In this document: positions 11,356 through 25,868 of the stretch, piece by piece
Layout: each line of letters opens with the position of its first letter
Numbering within the stretch: the stretch's first letter is position 1
From: Phanerodontia chrysosporium
Taxonomy: Eukaryota; Basidiomycota; Agaricomycetes; Polyporales; Phanerochaetaceae
Direction of reading: 5' to 3'
Assembly: GCA_001910725.1 (NCBI GenBank)
Contig: MJGA01000001.1
Location: forward strand, 1,116,001 to 1,180,000
Length of the DNA: 64,000 nt
Made by a program: the position numbers and the translations under genes
The notes under the pieces: generated by a model
Database searches by the model: none
What the model was told of the DNA's origin: nothing
What the model saw: the letters and a program-made list of their open reading frames with translations, nothing else

Positions 11356-13195
11356 TCAGTTGTAGCACTTCTCGAAGTCGCCGTTGCCACTAGCGCGTGC
11401 ATAGTGCTGGCTCTCGACAAAGTTCTCGAGCGTGCACAACTTGTGCTTCTTCTGCCAGCGCGAGCACGGCCGGTGCACTTCATGGTTATGGTTGCAGAAC
11501 TCGAGCGGTTGGAGGTCATCGTTCACGAAGATGCGGACGAAGGTGCCGGCCTCGGTCTTGCTCTTTTGCGCTTCAAGGTCCTCGGCGAGCAGCTCAGAGT
11601 TCCAGTGCGGTTTGGCTGGTAACTCCTCGAGCTCAGACGGGACCTGGCACTGCAGCCGCTCGACGACCATCCGCGCGCTAAAGGGAACCATGTGGCTAGC
11701 GAGCCACTCCCGGTCCATGTCCTTTGGCATCTTCTTGGGATCGAGCGGTTTCGAGATGTTGAACAGACCGAGCGCGCTGTAGACGGCGATCATGAGGTTC
11801 TCGTGCGTGAAGTCCGCGTAGATAGACCGGTCGAGAGGGAACGGAAGGGAGTAATTGTGTTGTGTGTGGTCTACGACCTCCGTCTGCGTCAGGCGTGCGA
11901 GAAGCTCGTTCACGTAGCCGACGCCCTGGATTGGGCCCAGTGGGTTGCCGTAGCTGCAGAAGCAGTTAAGAATGTATACAACTGGTGAGATTAGCTTGGT
12001 GACTTACCCCGTCTTGTAATACTTCTCAACATCGCCCCAGTACTCCCACTCCTTCCAATCCTTCGGCGTGAAGATTTCACAGAAAGGGCTCTTCGCACCC
12101 TTACGTTGCAACCCAAGCATCTCCCGACTGGCATCCGCGATGGTCTCAAAGATACAGACGCCCACGAGCCGATGTACGTCTTCTTCCTCAAGTTTGACAC
12201 CCTGGGCCATCTTCTTAATCCTGTGAATAATCGGCGGCGCAAATTTGTGAAGCCACTGGTCTGTGTACTTGTCTTCATCCGGAGCATTCGGACAATCATT
12301 GTTGAGTGTGTCATTCAATTTCTCTGAGATGATTTGTATCGGCAGTGGAGCGTTTGGCGGAAGGTGGGGATGCGCGAGGGTACGTGAGGGGAGGAAACCT
12401 GAGCCAAGTTGAGCAACGTAACATTCTATCAAGGGTACCAGTACTCACCCAAACTCCAGTTTCCAGCTGTATCAATGACACGTTGCATTCCAGACGCACG
12501 AATGAACGGCAGCTTCGTAGTCAGAAGGTGGGCGTAGCGTTCATAGGCCTGTTTTCCTGCCTCCCAGGACCTTGGTACAAAGCCTCCATGAGCATGAACA
12601 ACATAGTCAATTGAAATGCCACGCACTGCTGGGCCCCGAAAGCAATCAAGTCGTCTGCACCAAGGGTATATTCATAGTTCTTCACAAACTTGAGGTCGTC
12701 ATGCAGCTGCTTAGCGGATTGTAAGCGTTCCACAGCTACGTCGTAGTCGTCATCGTGGTTGGGGTAGCGGGCTCCGTGGCGTTGAAGCTGACGCAGAAAT
12801 GATACATCAGGAGAGATTTGACAGGTCTGGAGGTTGGCACGTACAATATTGACCTGGTCGATCACGCAGCCTGCAGGAGGTGGGACGTATTCGCCGGCGG
12901 GATAGTAGGGCGAGTATTGGCCCCAGCGCCGCTGTATCTTTTCGGGCACATCGAGCTCAGGCACACCTGACTTTGGTGCTTCCGCAGAGGTGGCGGGGAT
13001 CAGAGCGCGAAGGCATTCTGAGACGTCAAACGTCGCGGGGCAGTGAGACCGAGCGAATAGCAGAAGGGAGAGGAATCCCGCGGCAACTAGAAGACCACGC
13101 CTAGTTTTGTTGATCTTCGTAGTATGACGCGGTTCGGGCAGAGAAGGGTCCACGACAGGAAGCACTGAGGACTTCTCCTTGTGTGGTGCTTGCAT
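11356..13195 (-). CDS. Membrane-anchored histidine acid phosphatase (3-phytase family)
   Basis: Branch-2 histidine acid phosphatase of the fungal phytase type, releasing phosphate from phytate or other phosphomonoesters. Exons: 13195-12627, 12570-12449, 12398-12008, 11953-11356; 1680 nt, 559 residues, longer than typical secreted PhyA because of a ~120-residue N-terminal region. That region has basic residues then a hydrophobic segment LLVAAGFLSLLLFA (about residues 50-65), typical of a type II membrane anchor rather than a cleaved signal peptide. The catalytic RHGARYP motif is at residues 139-145. The second catalytic motif reads YADFTHENL: the His (411) is present but the usual Asp proton donor of the HD motif is Glu (412). 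C-terminal cysteines match the family. Introns are all GT...AG. It lies downstream of the Mss1 gene on the same strand. The family call is firm; substrate is inferred. Confidence 0.9.
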
Positions 13196-13664
13196 GGTGC
13201 CAGCGAGACGAGAGAGAGAGGAAGCGGTCAAGCGTGGTCGCGCGACCAGCGAGGTGTGTATATGCGCGGGACGAAAAATCAAGATCGCGAGTGATGTCAT
13301 CTAAGACCTATCCTTATCGACTCCGATTCCTCCGTGTGGGCCCTGAGAGCTCCATCTTTCCCAGATGAGCGGACGATACAACATACGAGTGGGACCGACA
13401 GGTAAGAGGGCAGCAAAAAGCAGAGTATCTTTGCTTTCTCCGAGGTGGACGCAGGTGAGTGAGACATGGTCGTCCGGCGCCAGGGGGATTTTATTTTGGC
13501 AACTGAAGACGCTGTGGCGTTAGCGCCCATAGCAGACGGCGGAGAGCGTGGTGGAGCCTTGAGCAGCACAGGATTCAGCACGAGGCCGAGTATGAGTCCA
13601 TTCAGACTCCATGCGCCACGCACAATCTATTGCTATCGTCAACATGAGAGACCTCATGGATTGG
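13196..13664. other. Spacer between Mss1 and phosphatase genes
   Basis: About 470 bp holding the 3' end of the Mss1 transcript and the promoter of the phosphatase gene. No gene seen. Confidence 0.5.
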
Positions 13665-15680
13665 CTACTTGCCAATACAGAACTCCCTAAAGATAGTATC
13701 CAAGATGTCTTCGACATCAATGCGGCCAGTGATAGCTCCAATGGCTTGAGCAGCGTATCGAAGCTCTTCCGCTGCAAGGACGATGTCTTCTGGAGACCCA
13801 CCATCTCCTTCACTAGCTGAGCCTAGCGTATTGAGTGTCAGTATCGTCGTACGTATATGGAGTCATCTTTCGTACCCTGTGCTAGGAAGGCATCGAGGAA
13901 TTGAAGTGCTGTCCTCAAATGCTCTCGGTGACGTGCGTTGATCACTAACGGTGCATCGTCGCGTCGCTGGTCTAGGTGAGCCGCATAAGTCTCGTGTAGC
14001 GTTGCACCCAAGTCCTGCATGAATCTTTCGATGCCCATGCCGGTGCGGAGGCTCACTGCCCATATTCGACTAGCCTGGTGTTCTTGCTTCGCCGTGGAAA
14101 CAACTTCGTGAGATGACAGGCCCTCGGAGTCAAGTTTGTTAATAAGGAGATAAGGCTTCACCCGACGTATAATTGCGGCGAGGTCCTCAGCCGTGGAATG
14201 GGCTTTGCCAAGTTCAGTTGCGTCGAGCACACAGAGTTTTACGTCCGCTGTTTCGATTCTATGATGGCAGTGGAAGTCAGCTCGGAAGTCCACCGATGAA
14301 GTCGAAGACTTACGCTTCAACAGCTCGCTTGATTCCAATTTTCTCAACCACATCGTCAGTCGAACGGATGCCTGCCGTGTCCGATACAATCACAGGCAAT
14401 CCACCCAAGTCGAGTGTAACTTCCAGAACGTCTCGCGTAGTTCCAGGAATGTTGGTGACGATTGCCGCCTCCCGCTTAGCTAGGTGTAGACCGTGAACAC
14501 CGATGTAAGAGGATAGGCTTGGTTTCCCGAGCTCACCAAGGAAGTTCAAGAGGGTGCTCTTTCCTGCGTTCGGCGGCCCGAAGATGGCCAGACGGAGTCC
14601 GGAGCGAACTATCTCACTCCGTCTGTAGTCAGCTAGTAGACTTTTCACATTGTCGCGAGCCCGACGTGCGATTCCCCTGGCTGCGGCCAGTTTTTGGGTC
14701 AGTAATGCGCTCCCCGGCCTTCCGTGGACGCGTACCTTCTTGAAACACATTATCCTCAACCTCTTCTTCGCCGAAATCAATGACCGCTTCAACGAGACTC
14801 AATGAACGAAGAATGTCTCCACGAAGACACTCGAAGCGGTGTCTCAGTACTCCCTGAGTGATGCACCTTAGGTTTTCACGTAGGGATGGGTAGATCGAGA
14901 CTCACACCGACTGCCTGCAGCGCAGCTTGCCTCTGACTACTCGTGTCTGCATTGATGAGATCATGTAGACCTTCTACTTCTGTCAAGTCCAGCCGACCAG
15001 ATTCGAAAGCGCGTCGTGTGAACTCTCCGGGTTCTGCAAGGCGCAGCGAGGCAAAGGTCGAAAGCGCAGATAGCAAGGAGTTCAGGATAGCCCTGCCGGA
15101 GTGAACATGAAGCTCTACGGTGTCCTCGCCGGTAAATGACTTAGGACCTGAGTCCCTTGTGAGCTTCATTTTCGATCCATGACTATGCAAACAGCAACAT
15201 ACCTTTGAAGTAGACTGCCAAACCACTATCCAACAGTTCCTTCGTTTGAGGGTGGACAATCTCACACCTGTACATCCTCCACGGCTCGGGAATAGCCAGG
15301 TACGAAGGCTCTCCTCCCGTATTTGCCTTGCCGCCCCTCTTCGCAGACCTCTTCACCATAGACCACCATACGGCCAGCGCGTCTGGGCCAGATACTCTGA
15401 CGACTGCGACTCCAGCCTTCCCCGGCGGCGTGGACAGCGCGTATATCGTCTGGCGCTGTGCATCAGACTGCACGAGAGTCGGATGACCACGCTCAGCAGT
15501 TGGAAGATGCGCCGATGACCAAGCTGGTGACGGTCCGGTGGTAGTAGAGTGGTCGCGAACCTGCCATGGCGATCCGAGACGAGATAGCTGGCAGTGGAAG
15601 AAATACGAGGGAGAGTATCTCAGCGACGCATGTTTCAGCAGGTTATGTGTCGATATTTTACTTGTCCATCTGGAGAGCAT
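13665..15680 (-). CDS. MSS1: Mitochondrial tRNA modification GTPase (MnmE/TrmE, Mss1)
   Basis: GTPase that, with Mto1/MnmG, makes the 5-carboxymethylaminomethyl modification on wobble U34 of mitochondrial tRNAs. Exons: 15680-15203, 15147-14906, 14853-14736, 14680-14314, 14258-13876, 13816-13665; 1740 nt, 579 residues. The chosen start gives an Arg/Ser-rich presequence ([14 protein letters not shown]) suited to mitochondrial import; an in-frame ATG 69 nt upstream is possible. Tetrahydrofolate-binding N-domain: [22 protein letters not shown] and [13 protein letters not shown]. Central helical domain: [16 protein letters not shown] domain: GPPNAGKS (P-loop), NIPGTTRD (G2), DTAG (G3), NKLD (G4). 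C-terminus ends in the invariant FCIGK with its catalytic Cys. All joints are in phase. Divergent from calcineurin B with 203 bp between starts. Confidence 0.96.
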
Positions 15681-15883
15681 GCGTTGCGAGACGGAGTAGG
15701 GTTGAAGAACCGAGGACGCCACCACAGAAACGAGATCAAAGATGCACAAGCGAGCGTCTCCTAGACTCCAGTAGCTTTCTCCTGCCCTTCATCCCCTTGT
15801 CCAGACACTTTCCCCTCCTCGACCCGACGCGCAAGCCGTCTCCAACGCCTCACACCGTATTATATCCAGACGCATAAAACAAG

Positions 15884-16750
15884 ATGGGGCAGTCACGTTA
15901 GTGCTATGGCGGACTCGGTGTGCGCTTCGCGGTACTGAGCTCGTCTGACATGTAGCATCCCAATTCATGGAGGACATGCAGAAGAAGTCCAACTGTATGT
16001 CTTCGTTGTCAAGTGCATGACTTTGTGCTGATGTGCCAACTTAGTCAACGCCAGCGAGCTGGAACGCTTGAAGAAGCGTTTCATGAAACTCGACAGGTGC
16101 GCCTCGTCTGCGCTATTGTGACACGCCGATTGCTGAGATCGTGCGCCCCGCCTGTACAGTGACGGCTCGGGCTCGATAGACCGTGAAGAGTTCTTGCAGA
16201 TACCCGCCATAGCGAACAACCCACTGGCATCGCGACTAATCGCGATCTTTGACGAGGAGTACGTCTCTGCCCCATCGCCACCGCTGCGGGGTGTCTGACC
16301 ATCCTTGTGCAGTGGTGGAGGTACTGTCGACTTCCAAGAGTTCGTGGGCGGACTCAGCGCGTTCAGCAGCAAGGGAGGACGGGAAGAGAAGTTACGATGT
16401 CAGTACTTCCCTACGATGCCTCTTTCGACACGTTACTCATGTTCGCGAACAGTTGCGTTCAAGGTGTACGACATGGACCGCGATGGATACATATCCAACG
16501 GCGAGCTGTTCCTTGTGCTGAAGATGATGGTGGGGAACAACCTCAAGGACGGGCAGCTCCAGCAGATCGTCGACAAGACGATTATGGAGGCGGACAAGGA
16601 CGGGGACGGCAGACTGAGCTTCGAGGAGTTCGTGCAGATGGTCTCGAACACTGTATGTCCCTTCCATTTTGTCAACCGTATTATGAACGGGCTTACAACG
16701 GCACTTTGCAGGACATTGTCAAGCAGATGACGCTGGAGGATCTCTTCTAG
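15884..16750 (+). CDS. CNB1: Calcineurin regulatory subunit B
   Basis: Ca2+-binding regulatory subunit of the calcineurin phosphatase, needed for calcium signalling and stress growth in fungi. Exons: 15884-15896, 15956-15994, 16045-16096, 16160-16258, 16313-16398, 16453-16652, 16712-16750; 528 nt, 175 residues, the standard length. The N-terminal MGQS offers a Gly2 for myristoylation. Four EF-hand loops are intact: [12 protein letters not shown] (34-45), [12 protein letters not shown] (66-77), [12 protein letters not shown] and [12 protein letters not shown] in the C-terminal half. The FMKLD and [16 protein letters not shown] segments are diagnostic for CNB rather than calmodulin. The first exon codes only four residues and a third, so gene finders may miss it. 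All introns are GT...AG, 48-63 nt. Confidence 0.97.
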
Positions 16751-17271
16751 ACCTGTGTCGCGTCGTGTTGCTCATGTTCTTCTTGCCCTGCATACCCTAG
16801 TCCACGCAATTCTTTCCTGGGATTTTCAATATGGTGTCTCCTCTCTCTTAGTCTGACGGTCCCTCATCCACCCACAAGCACTTCGTATCCTACTCTAGTC
16901 TCATCATGCACCCGCCATACCTCGCTACTCACGACTGTGTCAGTATAGTACCTGTTCTGTACCAGCTCGCTCTCTCCACGCTCACAACTCGAATTGATCA
17001 TGTTCACGCTGGGATTTACACCCTCGACGATATTTCCATTCCTTGATACAGCTTGATTCGGAGGGATGTTACAGTGCGATTTCTATTCATGCTACTATCT
17101 ATGAAACGATACGACAATACTGGTAGTGCGACACTCGTATCAGACAACACTCTGATAGGATTACATATAAGGACTGTCCTTGCCATACAACAACAAACGA
17201 ATAGTGTGAAGGATAAACAGGACATGGAATAATACAACGCGAGAGCTTTTGATGATGCTTGCTGGATACTA
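16751..17271. other. Convergent 3' region of calcineurin B and glucokinase genes
   Basis: Pyrimidine-rich spacer between two converging stop codons, presumably both 3' UTRs and terminators. No gene seen. Confidence 0.5.
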
Positions 17272-19675
<2,404 letters not shown>

Positions 19676-20838
19676 CGTGGGGGAGATGCGGGGGTCGGAG
19701 CGACGCAGGACTTTGGAGAAGGGCAGAGAGTTGGGATGCCTTCGCCCAGAAAGTGCACCAGCTACTATATCATGACATAGTTGTCACGTGACCCGTTCCT
19801 CACCGCTTAAGCGCGCCCCGCCGATCAGAGTCGCCCGCCGCTCACCGTCCAGGGCCGAACTCCCGAGGTCCCGACGCAGGCCAGACACTCTCCTTGCGAC
19901 TAGCACATGGGCGGACTACCCCAGCATGGGTGACAATGACCTCCTGATGAAGACTTGCCGTTATATTTTGCATGTTAGTGGACAACTAGTAGACACTACA
20001 AAAACACTGGACAGGCCCGGGCCCGGCGACCGTGAGTCCTTCCGAAGATGAGTTCGTAACAGCGCAGGTCATCGCAAGACACCGCATATCCCGTTATCAT
20101 ACCCATCCTGTCCACCTGAAAACGCCAAGGTATCACCGGCTGGCCATGGGTGCCCCTTTCGGGATCGCTTTGGGTCGGCTTCAGTGTAAGGAATGCAGCG
20201 TGAGGCATATTTTGAGTACTGCTCTAGAGTAATGTAATCTCGAGCGTAGATCATATTTCGGACGTCACCCACATAGCATTGGTACTCTGCAACCCATGCC
20301 ATCCCCCGAAGAGGACTCGAGGACATGGCCTCGTGTGCACTGAGAGCACCGCAAGCCATTGAAGGCAGACTTCACAATGATATATCACATACTGTCCAAA
20401 CAATATCTGAACATATATGTTATACCACTAAGCGACATGTTCGACAGTCGCTCTATAGGCTGACCTAGATACCAAGTATCAGACAGAAGCTTGAGAGAGC
20501 TTCGCTAAGGAGACAACACTACCTTCATACTATACTCATGCAGCTCCTCCACTTCCCCAGGAAAGGAGCGACAATTTAGCATCAAGCAATCTATAAAAGT
20601 GTGTGGTAAGCTGTAGCAAGATGTGTACTGTAGACGACCTTCATCGTTGCCCTTCGAGAGCTGGTCGTCTTGCCGCTCGCGCGAGGCGCGAGTACGTCGG
20701 CCATTTCCGGCAACCCTTTTCGGCAGTGACCTGCACGACTTCAACTCTTCTCCATCCGTCCCCCGTACACTGTGCGTTGCGCATCTTCTAACAATACCAG
20801 CGAAGCTTTTTGACTGACTGTGGTATTCTCAGACATAG
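19676..20838. other. Divergent intergenic region, glucokinase / ATP synthase subunit d
   Basis: 1.16 kb with no gene I can support. Contains both promoters by position. Confidence 0.5.
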
Positions 20839-21661
20839 ATGGCCTCCAAAGCAGCCACCAAGGCGGTTGTGAGTCCTACAGTTGTGCCTGACATGCCATC
20901 TCCTCAATAAACCCTCACCGTTCCAGGACTTCGCCCGTCTCTACTCTTCGCTGGGCCTCGGCAAGGGTGCGAGATTCATTTGTACTTATGGCGCGCAGAA
21001 CTCGGGAAATTGAATGGAACGTCGCAGAGACCGTCGCTGCCCTCCAGGCTTTCCGCAAGCGCCACGCCGACGCGCAGAGGATACACGCTCAGCTCAACGG
21101 CCAGCCGACCACTGTCGACCTCGCCCACTACCGCTCCGTTCTCAAAAACAAGGCTGTTGTCGACGAGGCAGAGAAGATCCTGAAGGACTTCAAGCCTGTC
21201 ACCTACGACGTCGGCGCGCACGTCAAGGCCATCGAGACCTTCGAGGCCAAGGCTGTCAGTTCATCTTCCGTACATTAGGCGTTCTCCCACTGACTATGCC
21301 TATATTCTGGCACCGTTACTAGGTTGCCAAGGCTCAGGAGACCGTTGACCGCATTGATGTCGAGCTGAAGGACCTCCAGGCGACCCTTGCGAACATCGAG
21401 GAGGCCCGGCCCTTCGAGGACCTCACCGTGCGTCAAGTTGCTGTCTAGCTTATGTTCTCACTCTTATATCGTGTCTCCAACGAACAGACGGACGACGTCA
21501 TTGACGCGCACCCCCACATTGCCAAGGTCCTCGAGCACCGTCTCAAGAAGGGCATGTGGACCGTGCCTGGTGTGTATCCATACTTTCTACTTGAACCTCT
21601 CCGGTTACTGATCTCGCCCCCAGGATACAAGGAGAAGTTCGGCGACCTCTCGCTCATGTAG
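20839..21661 (+). CDS. ATP7: Mitochondrial ATP synthase subunit d
   Basis: Peripheral-stalk subunit of the F1Fo ATP synthase in the mitochondrial inner membrane. Exons: 20839-20868, 20927-20966, 21028-21254, 21323-21427, 21488-21569, 21624-21661; 522 nt, 173 residues, as expected. Recognisable: a short basic N-terminus, DFARLYSSLGLGKETVAAL, LQAFRKRHADAQR, TTVDLAHYRSVLKN, AVVDEAEKILKDFKPVTYDV, and the C-terminal WTVPGYKEKFGDLSLM. Predominantly charged alpha-helix, no membrane segment. All joints in phase. Confidence 0.95.
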
Positions 21662-22013
21662 ACAACTGCCATCGCCTTGTATCTCCAAGTATAATTCATA
21701 CACCGTCGGATTGCTTGCACTCGTGTTTTGGATTGAAATATTGTTTGCGTGTGTGGAAATGCTCGCCGCACGTCCTAAATGGTACGAACGGCTCTGCCTG
21801 TCAACTCCAGCAGAGCGACCGTATACGCCCGATTACACTCACAACGTCGGTTCCTTCGAAATCCCCCATATAGACGTGCGCTTCCATTACATCCGCGATA
21901 CCAACTAGTATATGCACCAAGAAAGAGATCCTCAAGTACTTATATATCCTACCCAAGCAGATAGCATCAAGGAGAAAGCAGAATATAGCAGACAAAGTAG
22001 CGATGTGCCCTAG
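21662..22013. other. Convergent 3' region of ATP7 and Zn2Cys6 genes
   Basis: 352 bp between two converging stop codons, AT-richer than the coding DNA; presumed 3' UTRs. No gene seen. Confidence 0.5.
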
Positions 22014-25000
22014 TCACTTGTTAAGCAGGTTGCGCACCCCCCGTGGGTCCGGCCCCTGCATAACGTCCAGGAACTGCGCCCACTCACCAAGCCCGAAGCC
22101 AACGGATGCGCCCCACATCGAGCCCTCGTCGGCCGGCGGGTGCATGAAGAAGCCCTGCTCGGGTATAGCACCGGCTGTTGGAGGTACTGGCGGCGGCGGC
22201 ATCCCGTAGTGCGCGTTCGGGTACGACGGGCTGACGGGCGACAGCTGCTGGTGGTGCGCGTGCTGTTGCTGCTGCTGCTGGCCGTGGTGGGGTTGGTGTG
22301 CGTGTACAGAGCCGTTGCTCTGCATGGAGTTGAGCGGCGGGTTCTGGTCGATGTAGCCCGGTGGCGGCGGCTGCATGCCCTGCGTCGTAGCAGGCGAGGT
22401 CCAGCGCACGGATGAAGTAGGTATCTGCGTTGTCTGCGAGCTGAAAGAGTGTGGTGCCGTCGGTGACTCGACCGGTCCGCCGGGCGGGCCCATGCTCAGC
22501 GCGGGCGACGAGCCTGCCGAGGAGTCGCCTCGGCCACCCGGGTTCTCCTGGTACGGGAATGCAAGCGTCTTGACGAGGTTGAGCACCTGCGCCTTCTTGC
22601 GCTTCTGCTCGATGGGGGGCTCGGCCGCGAACTCGTCCGAGTAAAGCGGGGCAAGTGCCTGCAGGATCGTCAATGCCTTGTCTGCCACAGGCATCCACCG
22701 GCTCTGCTCGAGGCAGGCGGTCGCCTTCCTGATGTTGTCCCGGAAGAGATTGGCGGCAGGCTGGTCAGGATGCGAGATCAGCTGGAAAGAGAAGAACATT
22801 GCCGCGCTGAAGACATGGAAGGGCCCCAGTTCATGTGGCCCGGTACTGCCAGCGCAGTGTTCGAAAGGAAGTCGGGGCGGGTCTGGCCGACCAGGTTGAT
22901 CAGCTGACTGGCAGCCGTCACGGCAATGTTGAGGGAAGAAGCAACATTGGCGTAGGGTCGATGAAGGGTGAAGCGGATGTGATGGTAGGCTGTACGTATT
23001 ATAACGCTTTGGACACCTAGACGACGAACGGCGGTGACTGGACTGCCTAGTGACCGCGCAACTCGATAGTCGTCCAAGTTCAATTCTGGCGGTAACTCCT
23101 CGTACCAGTCGGTCAACTTCCGGTCATTCTCCTGCACCGATGAATAAGCCACCGGTTGAAAGGATACCGCATCGTTCATGATGTCGCTGAGAATGTAAGC
23201 AAGTTTAAAGAGGGCAAGGTTTGGCAGATACAATCGACCCGACGAGTCAAGAGCGGGATCGCAATAGGAAGGTAATCGGGTATTGAAGTGATTAGACGCA
23301 ATGGATATTGGCCTTCCAAACATGAAAGCTTGCCACCTATATAGCAATGAGACAAGGGCGAGCCTTCCTCTGATGCGAACTCGTACCTCTCAAGAAGAAT
23401 AATATGCCACCAGGCCCATCTTCGTCGCTCGGCCTCTTCGCGGGTAAATCGCGTATCGCCGGGGTCCTTGTGCAGGCCCATTGCCGTGCCGATGTTCATG
23501 AGCTCGCCTTTTACTGCCCAGGTCTCCTCGGGATCTTCCTTGGCAAAAGTCAGGTAGTGCGACCGTACTAGCAGCAGCTCAATGAGGTCGAGGTTGTATC
23601 CCTTACCGAGACCGTCTCTCCGCAGGTCCCGGAAGTGTCGTTGCAGCGCCTCGCGCATGACGCCGTAGTATCGCGATTCTAGCTCTTCGCCCGATCCGGG
23701 AAGGCTTGTGAGAAGAGCATGACCTTTTGGCAGGTAGCGCACTGCAAGGAGGATGAGGATGCAGACGGTTGCAAAGACGACGCGATTTCCCCCGCTTCCT
23801 GACTTGAACCGCGTCCAGTTGCGCATGAAGGCTTGTTGGTTCACGTGTCGGTATATCCAATTGCAGTACTCAAAATAATAGTCGATGAGGCCGTCAACGG
23901 TGTGTATAGGGGGGAGCAGGGAGATGAGGTCCTCGTCGTAGCTCTGGTATGGTGTTGTACTCTCCTGCATAGCCCTGAGGGACGAGGAGAGATTGTCTTG
24001 GTATGAGCCCTCGGGCGCTCGTCATCGCGCGACTCCTGGATACCCGTGAGTAACCTGGTAGCTATGTTTAAAACGTCACCTACTGCGAGAATGTGTGAGA
24101 GTGCACTCGTTGGGCCTGCAAAGAACCCTCCCGAGTCCGACTGTCCCATCATGCCTGGGGCATTCCCAGGCTTGCCCGCATCGGGGGAACCTCCCCGTTC
24201 TAGGTCGGGAGGTGTCTTGGCGTACCCGTTGTGTGCTGGGTGCGGCGCTGGAGCAGGAGGAGGGGCGCTCCTCGACAGTGGCACGGCAGGCGCAGGCACA
24301 GGAGGCCCTTGTGGTGGACGAGCGCCATACTGGACAATGTGCGACTCGAGTAGGTTCAGCGAATGCCGTATGCGTGTAAGCTCTGCGGCAGGGTCTATCC
24401 GAGTCTGGCTAGAAGGGTAATGTAGTTAGTGACTGGCATTGACAGGCTGGTTGTGGAGATGATGAAGAGAGTTGAATGGTAACCAGAGCTTGGCCTCCGT
24501 GCGAAGTGCCCCGAGAAGGAGACTAATCACCGCGGACATCAACGTGCTGTTCGCAGTGCGTGGTGTGGAGGAATACGGTGTGCGGGGCGACGTTGCACAT
24601 GTGTATGGCCAGCTTCCCGGTTGCGGGATGCGAGGGAGGAAAGGTGATAAACTCACTGTTGGTCATCGCGCCCGCCAAGTTCGTCCTGGTTCTGGTAACA
24701 CGACGCGGTAGTGCCTGCCGACCGAAGTTCACGAAAGCCATTAATCTGACGCAATGTGGCGACGAACCTCTGAGGACGCACGACGAGCACGGCCGGTTCC
24801 TGGGTGGTGCACGTCACTGAGCGGATGCCCTGCATAGCCGGAACTGGCGCAGGGTGAAAGACGTACCGGTCACACTTTAGCTTGCTATTCCTGCACGGCT
24901 CACAGTTTATGGCCTTGCGTGCACGCTTCGGAGCCGGGGGCCTGGCCTCTGCGCTGTGTTGGTCGGAGGGCAGCGGGCCTGGTGAGAGCGGACGGGCATG

Positions 25001-25084
25001 CTTCACGCGCGGTTGACTTGCGGAAGTGCTCGAGGAGGCGCGATCGCCGTTCACGGGGGAGGATGGAGACCGTTCGTCGTGCAT
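22014..25084 (-). CDS. Zn2Cys6 fungal-specific transcription factor (apparent 1-nt deletion)
   Basis: DNA-binding regulator with an N-terminal Zn2Cys6 binuclear cluster and a central fungal-specific (Fungal_trans) domain; target genes unknown. Exons: 25084-24867, 24799-24768, 24714-24657, 24408-24084, 24009-23387, 23336-22014. The cluster, spread over three exons, reads CEPCRNSKLKC then five residues, CSSC, eight residues, C (CX2CX6CX5CX2CX8C). The middle domain includes DYYFEYCNWIYRHVNQ, AMGLHKDPG and RRRWAWWHIILLERWQAFM followed by FGRPISIA. The C-terminus is rich in Gln, His and Pro with a poly-Gln run. At 22821-22827 one base is missing: NWGP and FHVFSAAMFF are in different frames with no room for an intron. 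With one base added the total is 2580 nt, 859 residues. The intron 24083-24010 ends in GAG; a second missing base near 24013 would be an alternative reading. Confidence 0.88.
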
Positions 25085-25868
25085 AGCTGGCTCCTCCGAG
25101 GAGGAAGGGCTCGAAGGCGGACGCCGATTGGGAGGTCCGGGCAGGGGTGAAGCGTAATTCCAATTAGGAGGCGGACTCCGAGGGCTTCAGGTTCCAGTGG
25201 CTGGCTTGCTCGACTCGGCGGACACCCGGTGCAGAACAACGGCCAAGGAAAGCGCGGAGATGGGGCTCGAGGACAGTGACGGCTCTGAACAAGGCTCGCT
25301 GACTGGGAGGAGGACGTTTGGGAATCATTTCCCCTGCGGCCTGCACGCCAAACTTTGACTTTCCGGGGGCGCCTCCAGCCTTCGCCATATGCGGAAGCGG
25401 CAACAATCCAACTCAAACTCCAAATCCCTCCGCCGTCCCCTCGTCGATCCCTCCTCGACGCTGCACAGCTTGCACCTGCTCTCACTCCCGAGCCGACTCC
25501 ATCGTCGTGTTACACCCCCTCTCCACGCTAAAAATTGCCTCGAAATCGTATTTGGACAGCTCCCGAATATCTGCCAGCGTTCCCAAGCCCACCTGACAAC
25601 TCGGAGGCTTTCCGTCAACCTGCCCGCGCATGACCGAGGTCCATCACCGTTATCAATACGAGCGGGCCCTGAAACGAAGCAGAGGGCCCGACGCAGACTG
25701 TCTCCTGACGCCAGCGAGTTCTACGATTAACCACACGTTCGCACAGCATAGGGGTACAGCTCTTGGCATTCGCAGTCAGCTACTGGGAGGATAACACCCC
25801 TCCCAGTCCGAGGGGCCGAATTCCGAACTCTAGGCCCCGCGTGCCGTGCCGCGCGCCACGCCGCACTG
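25085..25868. other. Spacer between Zn2Cys6 regulator and desaturase genes
   Basis: Promoter side of the Zn2Cys6 gene and 3' side of the desaturase gene. No gene I can support. Confidence 0.5.

Noticed and set aside
13502..13813. Minus-strand open frame overlapping the Mss1 C-terminus
   Set aside because: It is out of frame with the GTPase; the true frame ends in the invariant FCIGK.
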